The notes below the pieces were generated by a model that ran no database searches, was not told the DNA's origin, and saw only the letters and a program-made list of their open reading frames with translations. Below, in pieces: positions 9,501-16,437 of a stretch of DNA of 46,265 nucleotides; within the stretch, counting starts at the first letter, position 1, and each line of letters starts with the position of its first letter. The stretch spans positions 1 to 46,265 of IMG/VR virus record IMGVR_UViG_3300045738_000193, one strand, 5' to 3'. The translations under genes and the position numbers were made by a program. This DNA comes from a virus.

Positions 9501-10086
9501 GCGCTACGTAGACCAGATATTCTCAGCACTATCGGGGGAGAATATTGCCCCTGAGAAGTTCAGCGCAATTACAGATGTTCGTACCCCTAGCCCCATTGGT
9601 AATATCTTTGGGTACAGGGAGAGGGCTGGTCAGACGCACATACAGCAGATGTTCAATGAGGTAGGCAAACCCCAATGGAGGACTGAGATAGTATCTAGTA
9701 TCCCAGAGGTACAGAATGATTTGAACCGCCTCATATTCCACTTCCTTGATAGTGGGGCTGAGAAGGTAGTAGAATCCCCTGCGTGGAGATCCGCCTCACA
9801 TGAAATACGAAGGGGAATGCTGTCGGGGGTTACTAGGATAGCTAAGGAGAAGTTAGTGGCAGTGTTAAAAGCCAGTACAGACCCGAATGATACTGCGTTA
9901 TTAACTCTGTATGATCTTAGCAAGAAAGGGGGTAAGGTATCTAGGAGTGAGTTAACTTCTGCCCTAAAGGACCTAAACCTAGGGAAAGAAGTCTCAGACC
10001 TGTCCCAGGAGCAGCTAAACTTCCTTGTACACTACATAGAACTTCGCAAGGAAGAGGCGGGTGCGGCTGTAGACCAGGCACTTTAA
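6520..10086 (+). CDS. Large internal virion (ejection) protein
   Basis: 1188 residues, the largest intact protein here. It is the last gene of the late module, the position where podoviruses encode the big internal core protein ejected into the cell (T7 gp16-like by position, not by recognisable sequence). A 20-residue unit with LPEGVVSYAF is duplicated at residues 8-47. Residues 170-330 are Ala/Gly-rich and amphipathic, with hydrophobic stretches such as TGVSGVAMGGAAYGLHLL, and could enter a membrane. The remainder is mixed helical. I see no transglycosylase Glu motif, and the lysozyme-like domain is instead in the gene at 2884. The function is inferred from size, place and composition. Confidence 0.65.
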   Translation: MDNTENILQEEGLPEGVVSYAFSSPSSSREEDLPEGVVSYAFNAPSILQPTTSLPDYAASDRGTNYAINYHNLEEDGAFQDVERYMQWRNGMNTGDFSREEIVDSFVKHMRKFSFGQSVVTAGELAKLSVANQSERDVAGVAYSLFDNMAGAFSDEYTLGERGGAVLDYARALIVDPINIVSLGVGKLVSGGATRAAATVAKEAVKRAILKELGQAAISGSASKAAQATAQQIERRIIGRIIKGEAVEGVAKGAFEASMKNVLGRDILATVAFDTTAAVGIDYLYQSSRIYTGIQSDYDVLQGAITGVSGVAMGGAAYGLHLLSKGVRKGSKNVLPLYIKSLDDAKVAEAAAIKAMREGRFSSNAKALENLDTEAFTTLVKESIDRAKVWADKVLRGDTSIRGTAAEPRDDVFLKAFLLGDADGGFKGIVDIFGDHGIEFANEMPGYENFTDFLTDQIRVLPPRIKSVVEELYEETLKHAPAFADKSLDEATDELASMASQAGRILNSFSQIVSALKLRSGTSLFKINNLTEEVLDVVPKSMRDKIQDATEEGTAKLQQNLIRMLITHPGTTALNVVGWTHASALQSTSDIIRGTLYGGRAAVEGLIGRGTSAAKYAKMSKLMLSLQRQKIANLVDPFSTKQAALDFLSANPHTQKELFRYISGGIELDDVYKELGIHIGDEVKEGAIEKAMSFMQTVYGVKAQDIFTKTQEFMYSIDKQMRLRYGKTYSEVLTDGDLWRKMRSDEWLELQTVAVDDALRNVYAKSYGKDPKGLLTYTAKILEDMRNHLGIGAMVPFGQFFNNTLGHMFDYSGISYAHKYVARTNRDPIDLITKAAAGWTLVGVTAAREIDNLKEGLAWYEERHSDGSIRDRRYDFPYSYYKAMGRFYAHVSRDDSIPKDLVKDIVRTFGPENLTRQLGDSSKMLYDLMIDLTSGEEEDAIQALKDIVVSTVSMYTSGYSRPLDPVNQVVGLMRGEKYAAVDRKQGKQWVNKSMRYVDQIFSALSGENIAPEKFSAITDVRTPSPIGNIFGYRERAGQTHIQQMFNEVGKPQWRTEIVSSIPEVQNDLNRLIFHFLDSGAEKVVESPAWRSASHEIRRGMLSGVTRIAKEKLVAVLKASTDPNDTALLTLYDLSKKGGKVSRSELTSALKDLNLGKEVSDLSQEQLNFLVHYIELRKEEAGAAVDQAL
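6541..6660 (+). repeat. 60-bp tandem coding duplication
   Basis: Positions 6541-6600 and 6601-6660 are near-identical, including an unbroken identical stretch from the gcctgaaggc part through gcctttaa/g. The result is a duplicated 20-residue segment at the N-terminus of the internal virion protein. Confidence 0.95.
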
Positions 10087-10115
10087 TTAATATATACATA
10101 TAGTAGATACACTAA

Positions 10116-10143
10116 AGGGGGCACTTAGGCCCCCTCTTTTTTT
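10116..10143 (+). terminator. Rho-independent terminator between convergent modules
   Basis: AGGGGGC, a six-base loop, GCCCCCT, then a pyrimidine run with seven consecutive T (10137-10143). It lies 30 bases after the last late gene and 20 bases before the end of the opposing early region. Read on the minus strand the same stem is followed by only three T, so it may also work, more weakly, for early transcripts. Confidence 0.9.
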
Positions 10144-10162
10144 GTCTAGTAGTATACGATTA

Positions 10163-10543
10163 CTATCTGGTGTCTCCTGATCCTTGTATAGTATCGGCCT
10201 CCTTGCGTAACCGTAACTTATCTAGGTTTTGCACAGCTATTATGCTTAGTGATAGACCCAAATCATTTGCTAGTGCCGCACAATACCATAATACATCACC
10301 AAGCTCAGACGCTATGTCCTGACGCCATTCACTGGGCCTACGATCTGGCCCATCTCGGATTAGCTTCTTAACCTTATTAGCCACCTCCCCTGCTTCCCCA
10401 GCTAACCCAAGGGCGGGGTACAATATTTTATGCTGGCTGGGGTACACAGCAGTAGTGCTGGCCTCCCTCTGGTAGTCATCTAGGCTTGTCATGCCATACT
10501 TCTCCTGCAAGAATGCGTGTACTTCATCGTGTAACTTCTCCAT
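10163..10543 (-). CDS. mazG: MazG-like nucleotide pyrophosphohydrolase
   Basis: 126 residues. All-alpha NTP pyrophosphohydrolase fold: GLAGEAGEVANKVKK supplies the ExxxE metal-binding pair, and ASELGDVLWYCAALA supplies the second ExxD motif. These enzymes hydrolyse (d)NTPs to monophosphates, and phage copies have been proposed to adjust the nucleotide pool or alarmone signalling. The single-domain length fits phage MazG. It is the last gene of the early strand, downstream of RNR and tRNA, so it belongs to the nucleotide-metabolism end of the region. The substrate cannot be told from sequence. Confidence 0.85.
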   Translation of the reverse strand: MEKLHDEVHAFLQEKYGMTSLDDYQREASTTAVYPSQHKILYPALGLAGEAGEVANKVKKLIRDGPDRRPSEWRQDIASELGDVLWYCAALANDLGLSLSIIAVQNLDKLRLRKEADTIQGSGDTR

Positions 10544-10592
10544 AGCTATAGTGTATCCCTTGCTGGGGCTAGGCTAGCACAGCAGGCCTAGG

Positions 10593-11039
10593 TTATAGTG
10601 TAACTAGTTCTGCTTCTTCATAGGGTATGTGAAAGAAAAGTTCGCCTTGCTGTATGTTACGGCCCTTAGCAATGCGTAGACTATCCTTAGTTAGTAGTGT
10701 ATCCTTAATACGCCATGCCTGCTTCAGGTCCTTTCTAAAGATGTAGAAGTTTAGTACACCACTACCCGCATCATATTTATCTAGTAGTCGCTGCTTACGC
10801 TCAGGGATACGAATCTCTAACCAGTGCTTCGGCCACTCCTCTGTCCATCCCACTTTAACCTCGGCCTCGTTGAGGTATGTCAGTCCGTGCTTGTGTGACA
10901 CAACATCTACGTAGTAATCTTCGGTAGTGTTAATGTCTGTATGCCCAGTACTCTCTAGGTGGGCTACCAATGCATCCTTAGCTTTCTCGTCATAGGCTGC
11001 ATATAGGGCTGGGTTAAAGGCCTTACGTATAGGTTTCAT
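10593..11039 (-). CDS. Hypothetical protein, possible PD-(D/E)XK-type nuclease fold
   Basis: 148 residues. The central part reads DYYVDVVSH, then NEAEVKVGW, then WLEIRIPERKQRLL. An Asp followed by Glu-x-Lys in adjacent strands, with basic helices after it, is compatible with a small restriction-endonuclease-like core. The motif is weak and I do not claim activity. The last four bases of the upstream gene overlap its start (ATGA), so the two are translationally coupled. Related small proteins seem common in marine phage nucleotide modules, which is memory and not a search. Confidence 0.5.
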   Translation of the reverse strand: MKPIRKAFNPALYAAYDEKAKDALVAHLESTGHTDINTTEDYYVDVVSHKHGLTYLNEAEVKVGWTEEWPKHWLEIRIPERKQRLLDKYDAGSGVLNFYIFRKDLKQAWRIKDTLLTKDSLRIAKGRNIQQGELFFHIPYEEAELVTL

Positions 11040-11263
11040 GGTGTCTCCTCGTCTGCTGCATGCTGCTCTAGTAGTGTGAATGCATCCTCTATAGATATGT
11101 TTAGTGAGTTACAATACAATAAAAACTTAGCGCCTAGACTAATTATATGTACTGCTGAATCACTATCTAGGTCAACTCTAACCTCTCTAATCTCCTTAGC
11201 CTTTTCCTTTTCCTTAGTTAGCTTTTCCTTATTTGCTAGCTTCTCATAGCTTTTACGTTGCAT
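11036..11263 (-). CDS. Small charged hypothetical protein
   Basis: 75 residues. I place the start at the second ATG (MQRKSYEKL) because a perfect AGGAGG lies nine bases before it, whereas the first ATG (11272) abuts the ribosome site. The N-terminus is very Lys/Glu-rich (residues 1-25) and probably helical. The C-terminal half is ordinary (VHIISLGAKFLLYCNSLNISIEDAFTLLEQ reads as helix-turn-helix-sized but has no clear motif). Unknown function. It sits between the tRNA and the nuclease-like gene. Confidence 0.6.
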   Translation of the reverse strand: MQRKSYEKLANKEKLTKEKEKAKEIREVRVDLDSDSAVHIISLGAKFLLYCNSLNISIEDAFTLLEQHAADEETP

Positions 11264-11272
11264 GTAGTACAT

Positions 11273-11278
11273 CCTCCT
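11273..11278 (-). promoter_or_regulatory. AGGAGG ribosome binding site fixing the start at 11263
   Basis: Perfect Shine-Dalgarno sequence on the minus strand, nine bases before ATG 11263 and directly against ATG 11272. This favours the inner start. Confidence 0.7.
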
Positions 11279-11285
11279 ACGTTTG

Positions 11286-11362
11286 TGGTGTCCCCGATAG
11301 GACTCGAACCTATGGCCTGTTGATTAGAAGTCAACTGCTCTATCCATCTGAGCTACGGAGAC
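11286..11362 (-). tRNA. tRNA-Arg (anticodon UCU), CCA encoded
   Basis: On the minus strand the sequence folds into a full cloverleaf: 7-bp acceptor stem (GTCTCCG with CGGGGAC, one G-U), D arm GCTC/GAGC, anticodon arm GTTGA-CTTCTAA-TCAAC with anticodon TCT, five-base variable loop, T arm ATAGG-TTCGAGT-CCTAT, discriminator A and genomically encoded CCA. It decodes AGA and AGG, which are frequent in the phage structural genes (for example in the portal). The gene looks intact and functional. It could alternatively mark an attachment site for the integrase, but that gene is 11 kb away. Confidence 0.95.
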
Positions 11363-11379
11363 TACCCTAGGTGTAGTTA

Positions 11380-11493
11380 TTACGAAGGGGGGGAACTTCC
11401 ACCAAACAGAATTGATACAACTACAATAAACGCAATGGCGACTAGCACTACATTACGTGGCTTGCTAAAGAATTGTTCTAGTTTATCTTTCAT
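11380..11493 (-). CDS. 37-residue single-span membrane protein
   Basis: The short frame starts ATG AAA GAT and ends TAA at 11380. It has a strong ribosome site (AGGAG, 9 bases before the start) that lies over the stop of the RNR gene. Residues 1-13 are polar and basic (MKDKLEQFFSKPR), residues 14-30 form one hydrophobic helix (VVLVAIAFIVVVSILF), and the tail is GGSSPPS. The layout suggests an inner-membrane peptide with a cytoplasmic N-terminus. The function is unknown. Small single-span phage proteins include holins, antiholins and exclusion proteins, and nothing here chooses between them. Confidence 0.65.
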   Translation of the reverse strand: MKDKLEQFFSKPRNVVLVAIAFIVVVSILFGGSSPPS

Positions 11494-11505
11494 ATTTATT
11501 TACTC

Positions 11506-13419
11506 CTACTGTTGTGCTGTAATATCTACTAGTTCGCAGCTGTCTCCGCTACAGGCCATAGTCTGTGACCCACTAGTATTATCCTCTTTTTCATATTCTG
11601 ATAGTCTATCCCAGTCTATTGAACTGGGCATGGCCTTTATAGCATCGTTATATTCCCCCCTAGTTATCTCATTATATACTGCTTGTTGGTACATCATATC
11701 GGAGTGTGGCAAAAATGACACACCTGACATGCTGTCGAAGTTCTCGTAAACAAAGTTGCCCACCTCAAGCCATTCATGGTCACGAACTGTTACTGTAATA
11801 GATGGCTTATGCTCACACCAATGATTTTGATAAAGTAACCACAGTTCTAGTTGCTCAATAGCTGCCATGTCGTTTCTAGTTACAGCCCCTTTAGGAGCAG
11901 CTACAGGGAAACTAAACACTGTAGTACTCTCTGGTTTCATTACGTCTGGCTCGTTAGGTACTCCACTGTCAGCCATGAAACGTGTAAGTGGGTCTTTATT
12001 ATCTCCTCGAACAGTTCTGATGTAATAAATAGAATGCCTAGGATGAATACCAGAAGCGGAATCAACCAGTTGAGAAACAGTCCCGCTCGGCTTAACACAG
12101 GTGACAGCAACACTAGGATTAACACCAATACTTCTAGCATAACTAGCATTAACATAAACAGCAACATCTCGTAAAGCCTCCAAAGTTTTTGGTAGCCCCT
12201 TATTCTTTGTAGTCATCAAGGGGTTGTCCATGATACCTGTAAGTGACACGCCAAGTAGGCTCTCCTCTTTAGTGTTGTTGAACCATACCTTCCGTAGGTA
12301 CGGGAACTTAAGGTAGGAGCTTTGAACTGTGCCAAGGATAGCCGCTAGACGAACCTTCTTCTTCAGACTATCAAAGTCGTCACTTTTTCGTACTACAACC
12401 TCAGTTAGATTACAGAACTGTGCAGACCTAAGAGAAATCTCTGAGCAAGGGTTAGTACCGAATGGATATGTTGGGTTTCTACGGCCATGCTTAGCTGCTA
12501 CGGCCTGACAAGCCTTACGGTTAAAGATACCACGTTCACCTGACTTACTCTCAATCAATGCAATCCACTCACGCAGGAACCCTTCCATGTCAGGTTTATC
12601 TGTGTAGCAAACAGAGTTGTTAGCTAGCGCACGATGTGGAGTAAGCTCAGACCAGTTGCCACTCTTAGCGTGACGCATACGGTCATCAGAGAGGTTACTT
12701 AAAGAGATCATAGCACTACGTCTAACGCCTCCTACAACTACTACCTCACCAATCTTACACATCAGGTCATGGCAGTCGATGGAGGTAAGTTTACCACCAG
12801 CGTTGTTCTTAAATATGGCTACAGTAAAGTTAAACAGGCCAACTAGGGGTGCAGGGCCAGATGCTCTACCTCCAAATGTCTTTAACCTAGCGCCAGAGGG
12901 GCGTACCTTAGACACATCCCACTTAGGAATCTCGCCAGCCCACAACAGGGCTAGCACCTGACGAAAGGCTTTAGCCCATCCTTCCTTACTGTCGCTTACT
13001 ACTACGGTAGTCTGGCTGTCGAACAGAGTGTCGGGAATATCTGGTAGCTTAGCGATAAACTGGCGCTCAACTGAGAACCCTACCCCTGTGCCGCACAGCA
13101 ACACAAACATAGCCTCGTCAAACGCTTTAGGATCGTCCACAGCAACGTAGCTACAGTTGTACATACAGGTGTTGTCACGTTTAGCCGCAGCACCCGCCGT
13201 CATAAGTGAGCGCATAGATGGCATTACTTGTAGGTTAAGTATAGCCTCTTCAATGTCTTTATAGTCCTTAGGGGGTACCATATCGCCTACTACGTTTACC
13301 ATGTAGCGGTCTACAGTTTCAGCCCAAGTCTCCCTGCGACCCTCTTCCTCAAGCCAACGGGCATAACGAGAGGTAGCAATAAATGTTTGGTAGTCCGTAG
13401 GTAATAAATTACTTGACAT
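11506..13419 (-). CDS. nrdJ: Adenosylcobalamin-dependent (class II, monomeric) ribonucleotide reductase
   Basis: 637 residues, the size class of the monomeric B12-dependent reductase (Lactobacillus RTPR is 739). It reduces ribonucleoside triphosphates to deoxynucleotides for phage replication. Catalytic signatures are present: NPCSE with radical Cys325 and Glu327; Cys336 eleven residues later, the same spacing as C408/C419 in RTPR; the probable N-terminal partner in NTCMYNCSY (C85 or C89); and a C-terminal CxxxxC redox pair (C623, C628) for re-reduction. No partner beta subunit gene exists, which fits class II. It shares the early strand with the polymerase genes. Activity depends on host or imported cobalamin. 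I see no intein. Confidence 0.93.
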   Translation of the reverse strand: MSSNLLPTDYQTFIATSRYARWLEEEGRRETWAETVDRYMVNVVGDMVPPKDYKDIEEAILNLQVMPSMRSLMTAGAAAKRDNTCMYNCSYVAVDDPKAFDEAMFVLLCGTGVGFSVERQFIAKLPDIPDTLFDSQTTVVVSDSKEGWAKAFRQVLALLWAGEIPKWDVSKVRPSGARLKTFGGRASGPAPLVGLFNFTVAIFKNNAGGKLTSIDCHDLMCKIGEVVVVGGVRRSAMISLSNLSDDRMRHAKSGNWSELTPHRALANNSVCYTDKPDMEGFLREWIALIESKSGERGIFNRKACQAVAAKHGRRNPTYPFGTNPCSEISLRSAQFCNLTEVVVRKSDDFDSLKKKVRLAAILGTVQSSYLKFPYLRKVWFNNTKEESLLGVSLTGIMDNPLMTTKNKGLPKTLEALRDVAVYVNASYARSIGVNPSVAVTCVKPSGTVSQLVDSASGIHPRHSIYYIRTVRGDNKDPLTRFMADSGVPNEPDVMKPESTTVFSFPVAAPKGAVTRNDMAAIEQLELWLLYQNHWCEHKPSITVTVRDHEWLEVGNFVYENFDSMSGVSFLPHSDMMYQQAVYNEITRGEYNDAIKAMPSSIDWDRLSEYEKEDNTSGSQTMACSGDSCELVDITAQQ

Positions 13420-13431
13420 TATTTGTGTCCT

Positions 13432-13599
13432 CTAAGGTGCGTCATTAATAGTAATGTTAGTAACTGTAATCCCATCTAGTTCATACAACAGGCCATGCAA
13501 TAATTCTGACAGGTCTTCAAGTACCTTGCCGTCTGTGGGTGTGGGGTATTCATATTCGTCTAATATACACTGTACAGACATAGTAAGCTTATGTATCAT
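13432..13599 (-). CDS. Small hypothetical protein (55 aa)
   Basis: The frame begins MIHKLTMSVQ and ends NITINDAP, and it is acidic. A strong GGAGGGG ribosome site lies six bases before the ATG, inside the end of the DUF3310 gene, and the two genes overlap by 11 bases. The stop is 12 bases before the RNR start. The packing and the ribosome site make it a convincing gene. No family is recognised. Confidence 0.65.
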   Translation of the reverse strand: MIHKLTMSVQCILDEYEYPTPTDGKVLEDLSELLHGLLYELDGITVTNITINDAP

Positions 13600-13831
13600 T
13601 GGTCCCCTCCAATACAGATGAGGCTCTGGTCAGGTACCACGTAGCTTTGGCTATGTCCTCAGCAGGGTTTCCTTTATATCCTACTCTATGTTGGTACTTC
13701 ATAGCGTTTCCTCGACAGTAGGCTATGAAGCCATCATCACCTAGCACTTGATGAATGTACTCAATACACTCTATAGTACCAAAGTTATAGTGTGGGGGCT
13801 TGTGTACTGCATCATATGTAGTGTTACTCAA
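13589..13831 (-). CDS. DUF3310-family protein
   Basis: 80 residues. It matches the pattern of DUF3310 proteins found in many phages: KPPHYNFGTIECIEYIHQVL, then GFIAYCRGNAMKYQHRVGYKG, then a GNPAEDIAKATWYL ending. The family is often annotated loosely as nucleotide kinase-like, but its biochemical role is not established. It overlaps the upstream gene stop by four bases and lies between endonuclease and RNR genes, consistent with nucleotide or DNA metabolism. Confidence 0.85.
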   Translation of the reverse strand: MSNTTYDAVHKPPHYNFGTIECIEYIHQVLGDDGFIAYCRGNAMKYQHRVGYKGNPAEDIAKATWYLTRASSVLEGTNDT

Positions 13832-14163
13832 TGCAAATCCCTCCGCAGTTGTACTATGTTATCTGGTAGTTCCTTGTCTACAGATACGTCATCGCTACCC
13901 TCCCCCATGTCTGTAGGGCTATTCTCTACAAGGTAGTTAATTAGTCGGTTTCGTACATACTCATCCACTTCTAGAACAGGGAGGGAGGATGCCACCAAGG
14001 ACATCAGGTATGCTATCTGTTCGTTATCCTCTTCATGCATAGTATTCTTATTGGACACACTAAGGGCCATAGACACACCCCCAGACCAGCATCCATCCTC
14101 GTCTAGATGTGGTACTAGTGATAATATGTAAGCGTTGTGCATTTCTTTGTCGTCGATGTCCAT
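13828..14163 (-). CDS. Hypothetical acidic protein
   Basis: 111 residues, acidic, no recognised domain. It begins MDIDDKEMHNAYILSLV and contains a similar YLMSLV segment near residue 53, so the two halves may be a weak internal duplication (AYILSLVPHL against AYLMSLVASSLP). It overlaps the DUF3310 start by four bases and follows endonuclease I by eight bases. A GAGGA site precedes the start. Confidence 0.6.
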   Translation of the reverse strand: MDIDDKEMHNAYILSLVPHLDEDGCWSGGVSMALSVSNKNTMHEEDNEQIAYLMSLVASSLPVLEVDEYVRNRLINYLVENSPTDMGEGSDDVSVDKELPDNIVQLRRDLH

Positions 14164-14171
14164 TATGTATA

Positions 14172-14630
14172 TTATCCTCTTGTAAGCTTACCAAATGGCA
14201 GTTTGATTAGTGCGGGGTGGCTGATGTCACCCTTCTCTTTAATCCACGCTGTAGGTATTGTCTTATCACTGTATAGAAATCCATGCTTATCACACCAATC
14301 CCCATACCTACTCTTAGCACCCTTACTGAGCCTACTCCTACTGTTAGTAAATACAAACCGTATGTCTAGGTCTGGATGCTGCTCTTTAACTGCTAGGTGT
14401 TTCTTCCTATCAGCGGCTATAAACAATCCCTTAGTCTCTATTATAATACCGTTAGGTAGTATGAAGTCCGGTGTATACTTCCTGTATGTTAAGTCCTCCC
14501 ACTCAATCTTAGTACTCTCGTAGAGAAAGGCAATGCCTTGGGAAGAAAGAGTATAACTAACCTTCTCCTCCAAGCCACTACGGTATCCTTTCGTGTGTGT
14601 TACCTTTCTACGGCGGTAGTTTTTCCTCAT
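14172..14630 (-). CDS. Endonuclease I, Holliday junction resolvase (T7 gp3-like)
   Basis: 152 residues, very close in length to T7 gp3 (149). It cleaves branched DNA, resolving recombination and replication junctions and helping degrade host DNA. SGLEEKVSYTL carries the first acidic residue (E21), YTPDFILPNG carries D55, and IIETKG carries E65 and K67, almost the same numbering as T7 E20, D55, E65 and K67. The C-terminal DLDIRFVFTNS and YGDWCDKHGF segments also match the family. The neighbouring exonuclease completes a T7-style recombination set. Confidence 0.93.
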   Translation of the reverse strand: MRKNYRRRKVTHTKGYRSGLEEKVSYTLSSQGIAFLYESTKIEWEDLTYRKYTPDFILPNGIIIETKGLFIAADRKKHLAVKEQHPDLDIRFVFTNSRSRLSKGAKSRYGDWCDKHGFLYSDKTIPTAWIKEKGDISHPALIKLPFGKLTRG

Positions 14631-14635
14631 GTTAA

Positions 14636-15490
14636 CTACGCAGCTTCCACGAGGTACTGAACTGTGGGTGGCACCTTAGCTTTAGACATACGAGAGGGTT
14701 CCTCCCTTAGATTCGGCCAGCATTCAAAGCGATAGTCACAAAACCTACAATTACTGTTAAGTATAGTATTACCTGTAGGCTTGCTCCTAAAAGTCTCCTC
14801 CACGGGCTCGAAGCATCGTTCAAATTCATTTGAGTCCACTTTCTTTATTGTTGCTTCAATCTTAGATACTTCAGCACCTACGTCAATGCCTGTAGTATCT
14901 ACGTACTTCATATGGCCGTTGGCTTTATTAACTACCCACCAACCCCCAACCTTTTTACCTGCGGCTTTAGCATAGCCTACCAGTTGTGCTACATAGCCGA
15001 AGGAATCCCCCTTGTGTAGGTCACCAAAGGAACGGAACTTATTGTCGTATGACCACGCACTAGCAGATTTAACATCATCAATAGCCCCATCCATCTCTAG
15101 GTCGTATGACCCCTTGATAGTATGGCCACCAATATCCAGGGTAACGAAGTTGTCGTCGTCACTGTAGGCTACACCCGCCTCTTTAAGAATGCCTTTGAAT
15201 ACTGCCTCAACAATATCCCCTAGCATCATGTTCATTACGAAGTGTGTAGGTTTAGGTAGCGCCGTCTCTGGCTTGTGTTTAGCAAACCATAGCTGACATG
15301 TAGGGCGTCCTATATTAGACATGCGAAGTCTGAAGGGACCCTGTCTGCTACTACCTGAACCAAACTGGCGTTGCAAGGCAGCTGATACATCTTGTGAGAC
15401 CTGTTTAATAGTCTCTTTTGACATATAAGATTTGCCATTGGCTGCATCAGTCATGTACCTATGCAACGCCATTTCAGCAGGGTGGTTCAT
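14636..15490 (-). CDS. RecB/Cas4-like PD-(D/E)XK exonuclease
   Basis: 284 residues. The nuclease core is seen as D130, then IDDVKSAS (D139-x-K141) in the PD-(D/E)XK order, followed by a GYVAQLVGYAKA helix resembling the QxxxY motif. Cys65 plus three C-terminal cysteines in NSNCRFCDYRFEC match the four-Cys iron-sulphur arrangement of Cas4/AddB-type nucleases. It probably acts as the phage 5'-3' exonuclease in place of T7 gp6. Its start overlaps the stop of the SSB-like gene by one base, and endonuclease I follows by five bases. Confidence 0.85.
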   Translation of the reverse strand: MNHPAEMALHRYMTDAANGKSYMSKETIKQVSQDVSAALQRQFGSGSSRQGPFRLRMSNIGRPTCQLWFAKHKPETALPKPTHFVMNMMLGDIVEAVFKGILKEAGVAYSDDDNFVTLDIGGHTIKGSYDLEMDGAIDDVKSASAWSYDNKFRSFGDLHKGDSFGYVAQLVGYAKAAGKKVGGWWVVNKANGHMKYVDTTGIDVGAEVSKIEATIKKVDSNEFERCFEPVEETFRSKPTGNTILNSNCRFCDYRFECWPNLREEPSRMSKAKVPPTVQYLVEAA

Positions 15491-16365
15491 TACGCCACCT
15501 CGGCTACGTCAACCTCAATAAAACCTTCTGCAAGGTTGACGTCCTCCTCGCTAGACCCTCGACTAGATAACCACAACTCCATGATATACTCATTGTAACT
15601 TGCAATCCAATCAAGGAAGTTAGTGAGGTGCTCCTGTGTAGCCTCATCTAGAGGTAGCACATTACCCTTATCAAGAGTTGCCTTAGGTAGATAAAATACA
15701 TCTCCGTTAGGAAGTGCCTGCTCCACCGTATCTATCTCTATGTTGTGCTCGGGAAGTAGTGACCTTCGAGAGGCAATGGAGTTTAGTACACCGCCCAAGG
15801 TCTTGAAAGCGTCACGATTGTGTATCTCCCAAATGAATGGTGTGGCTTCTAGTTCTACTGGATTTCCCGTTGCATCTACTGGGTTAAGCATCTCAATAGT
15901 ACCAAATAGTACACGTGTACGTTTTGTCTGAATAATAAGGTCACGAGTTGCTTGTGGAAGTGCCTTAAAGTCTTCAATCCAACCGGATGGTTTACCACAG
16001 TTCATAGTACCATTATTATCTTTTAGGTCTCCATACATATCTGTAGACATAATGGTTTTAATAAACATGTTTGAGGTACGACCCGTTCCCATAACGAACC
16101 TCTTAAACATATATCGCTGGACAAATGGACGTACCAATGCGGTAGCCGCATAGTATGTAGGCCCGTTAGGAATCTCTAGTTTGTATGCTCCACCAGCTAC
16201 AGCTTCCACCTTTACCTTCTTACCCTTAATTTCCTCAGTGGACATGATAGGTTTGTGATGTATGTTTAGTCGGGGGAGAGTGGAGCTTTTTGGCTTATCT
16301 GTAATTCCCATTAGCTTTGACATCTCTGCGAAGTTATCTTTGTTTAGTGTTGTAACGTCATTCAT
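15490..16365 (-). CDS. Probable single-stranded DNA-binding-like replication protein
   Basis: 291 residues from the ATG at 16365, which has a perfect AGGAGG six bases upstream. An in-frame ATG at 16404 would add a basic stretch but lies upstream of that site and close to the promoter, so I reject it. The protein has basic and aromatic middle segments and an acidic, hydrophobic C-terminal tail (GFIEVDVAEVA), as in T7 gp2.5-type SSBs. It lies between DNA polymerase and exonuclease, where an SSB is expected. No fold motif is diagnostic, so the call rests on position and tail. Confidence 0.5.
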   Translation of the reverse strand: MNDVTTLNKDNFAEMSKLMGITDKPKSSTLPRLNIHHKPIMSTEEIKGKKVKVEAVAGGAYKLEIPNGPTYYAATALVRPFVQRYMFKRFVMGTGRTSNMFIKTIMSTDMYGDLKDNNGTMNCGKPSGWIEDFKALPQATRDLIIQTKRTRVLFGTIEMLNPVDATGNPVELEATPFIWEIHNRDAFKTLGGVLNSIASRRSLLPEHNIEIDTVEQALPNGDVFYLPKATLDKGNVLPLDEATQEHLTNFLDWIASYNEYIMELWLSSRGSSEEDVNLAEGFIEVDVAEVA

Positions 16366-16371
16366 TTTATG

Positions 16372-16377
16372 CCTCCT
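16372..16377 (-). promoter_or_regulatory. AGGAGG ribosome binding site fixing the start at 16365
   Basis: Perfect Shine-Dalgarno sequence six bases before ATG 16365 on the minus strand. It shows that the longer frame from 16404 is not the main start. Confidence 0.8.
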
Positions 16378-16408
16378 ACGGCGCTTTCTTTTTATGCTAT
16401 ACATATAG

Positions 16409-16437
16409 TATATATCACACTATATCCTTCGTGTCAA
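16409..16437 (-). promoter_or_regulatory. Sigma70-like promoter for the SSB-like / nuclease genes
   Basis: On the minus strand TTGACA (16432-16437), a 17-base spacer, then TATATA (16409-16414). The -35 lies in the last codons of the polymerase gene. Transcription would start about 35-40 bases before the gene at 16365. Confidence 0.65.

Noticed and set aside
11286-11362. tRNA as the attP core of the integrase
   Set aside because: The tRNA is complete, has its own CCA, and lies 11 kb from the integrase gene. attP is usually adjacent. Not excluded, only unsupported.
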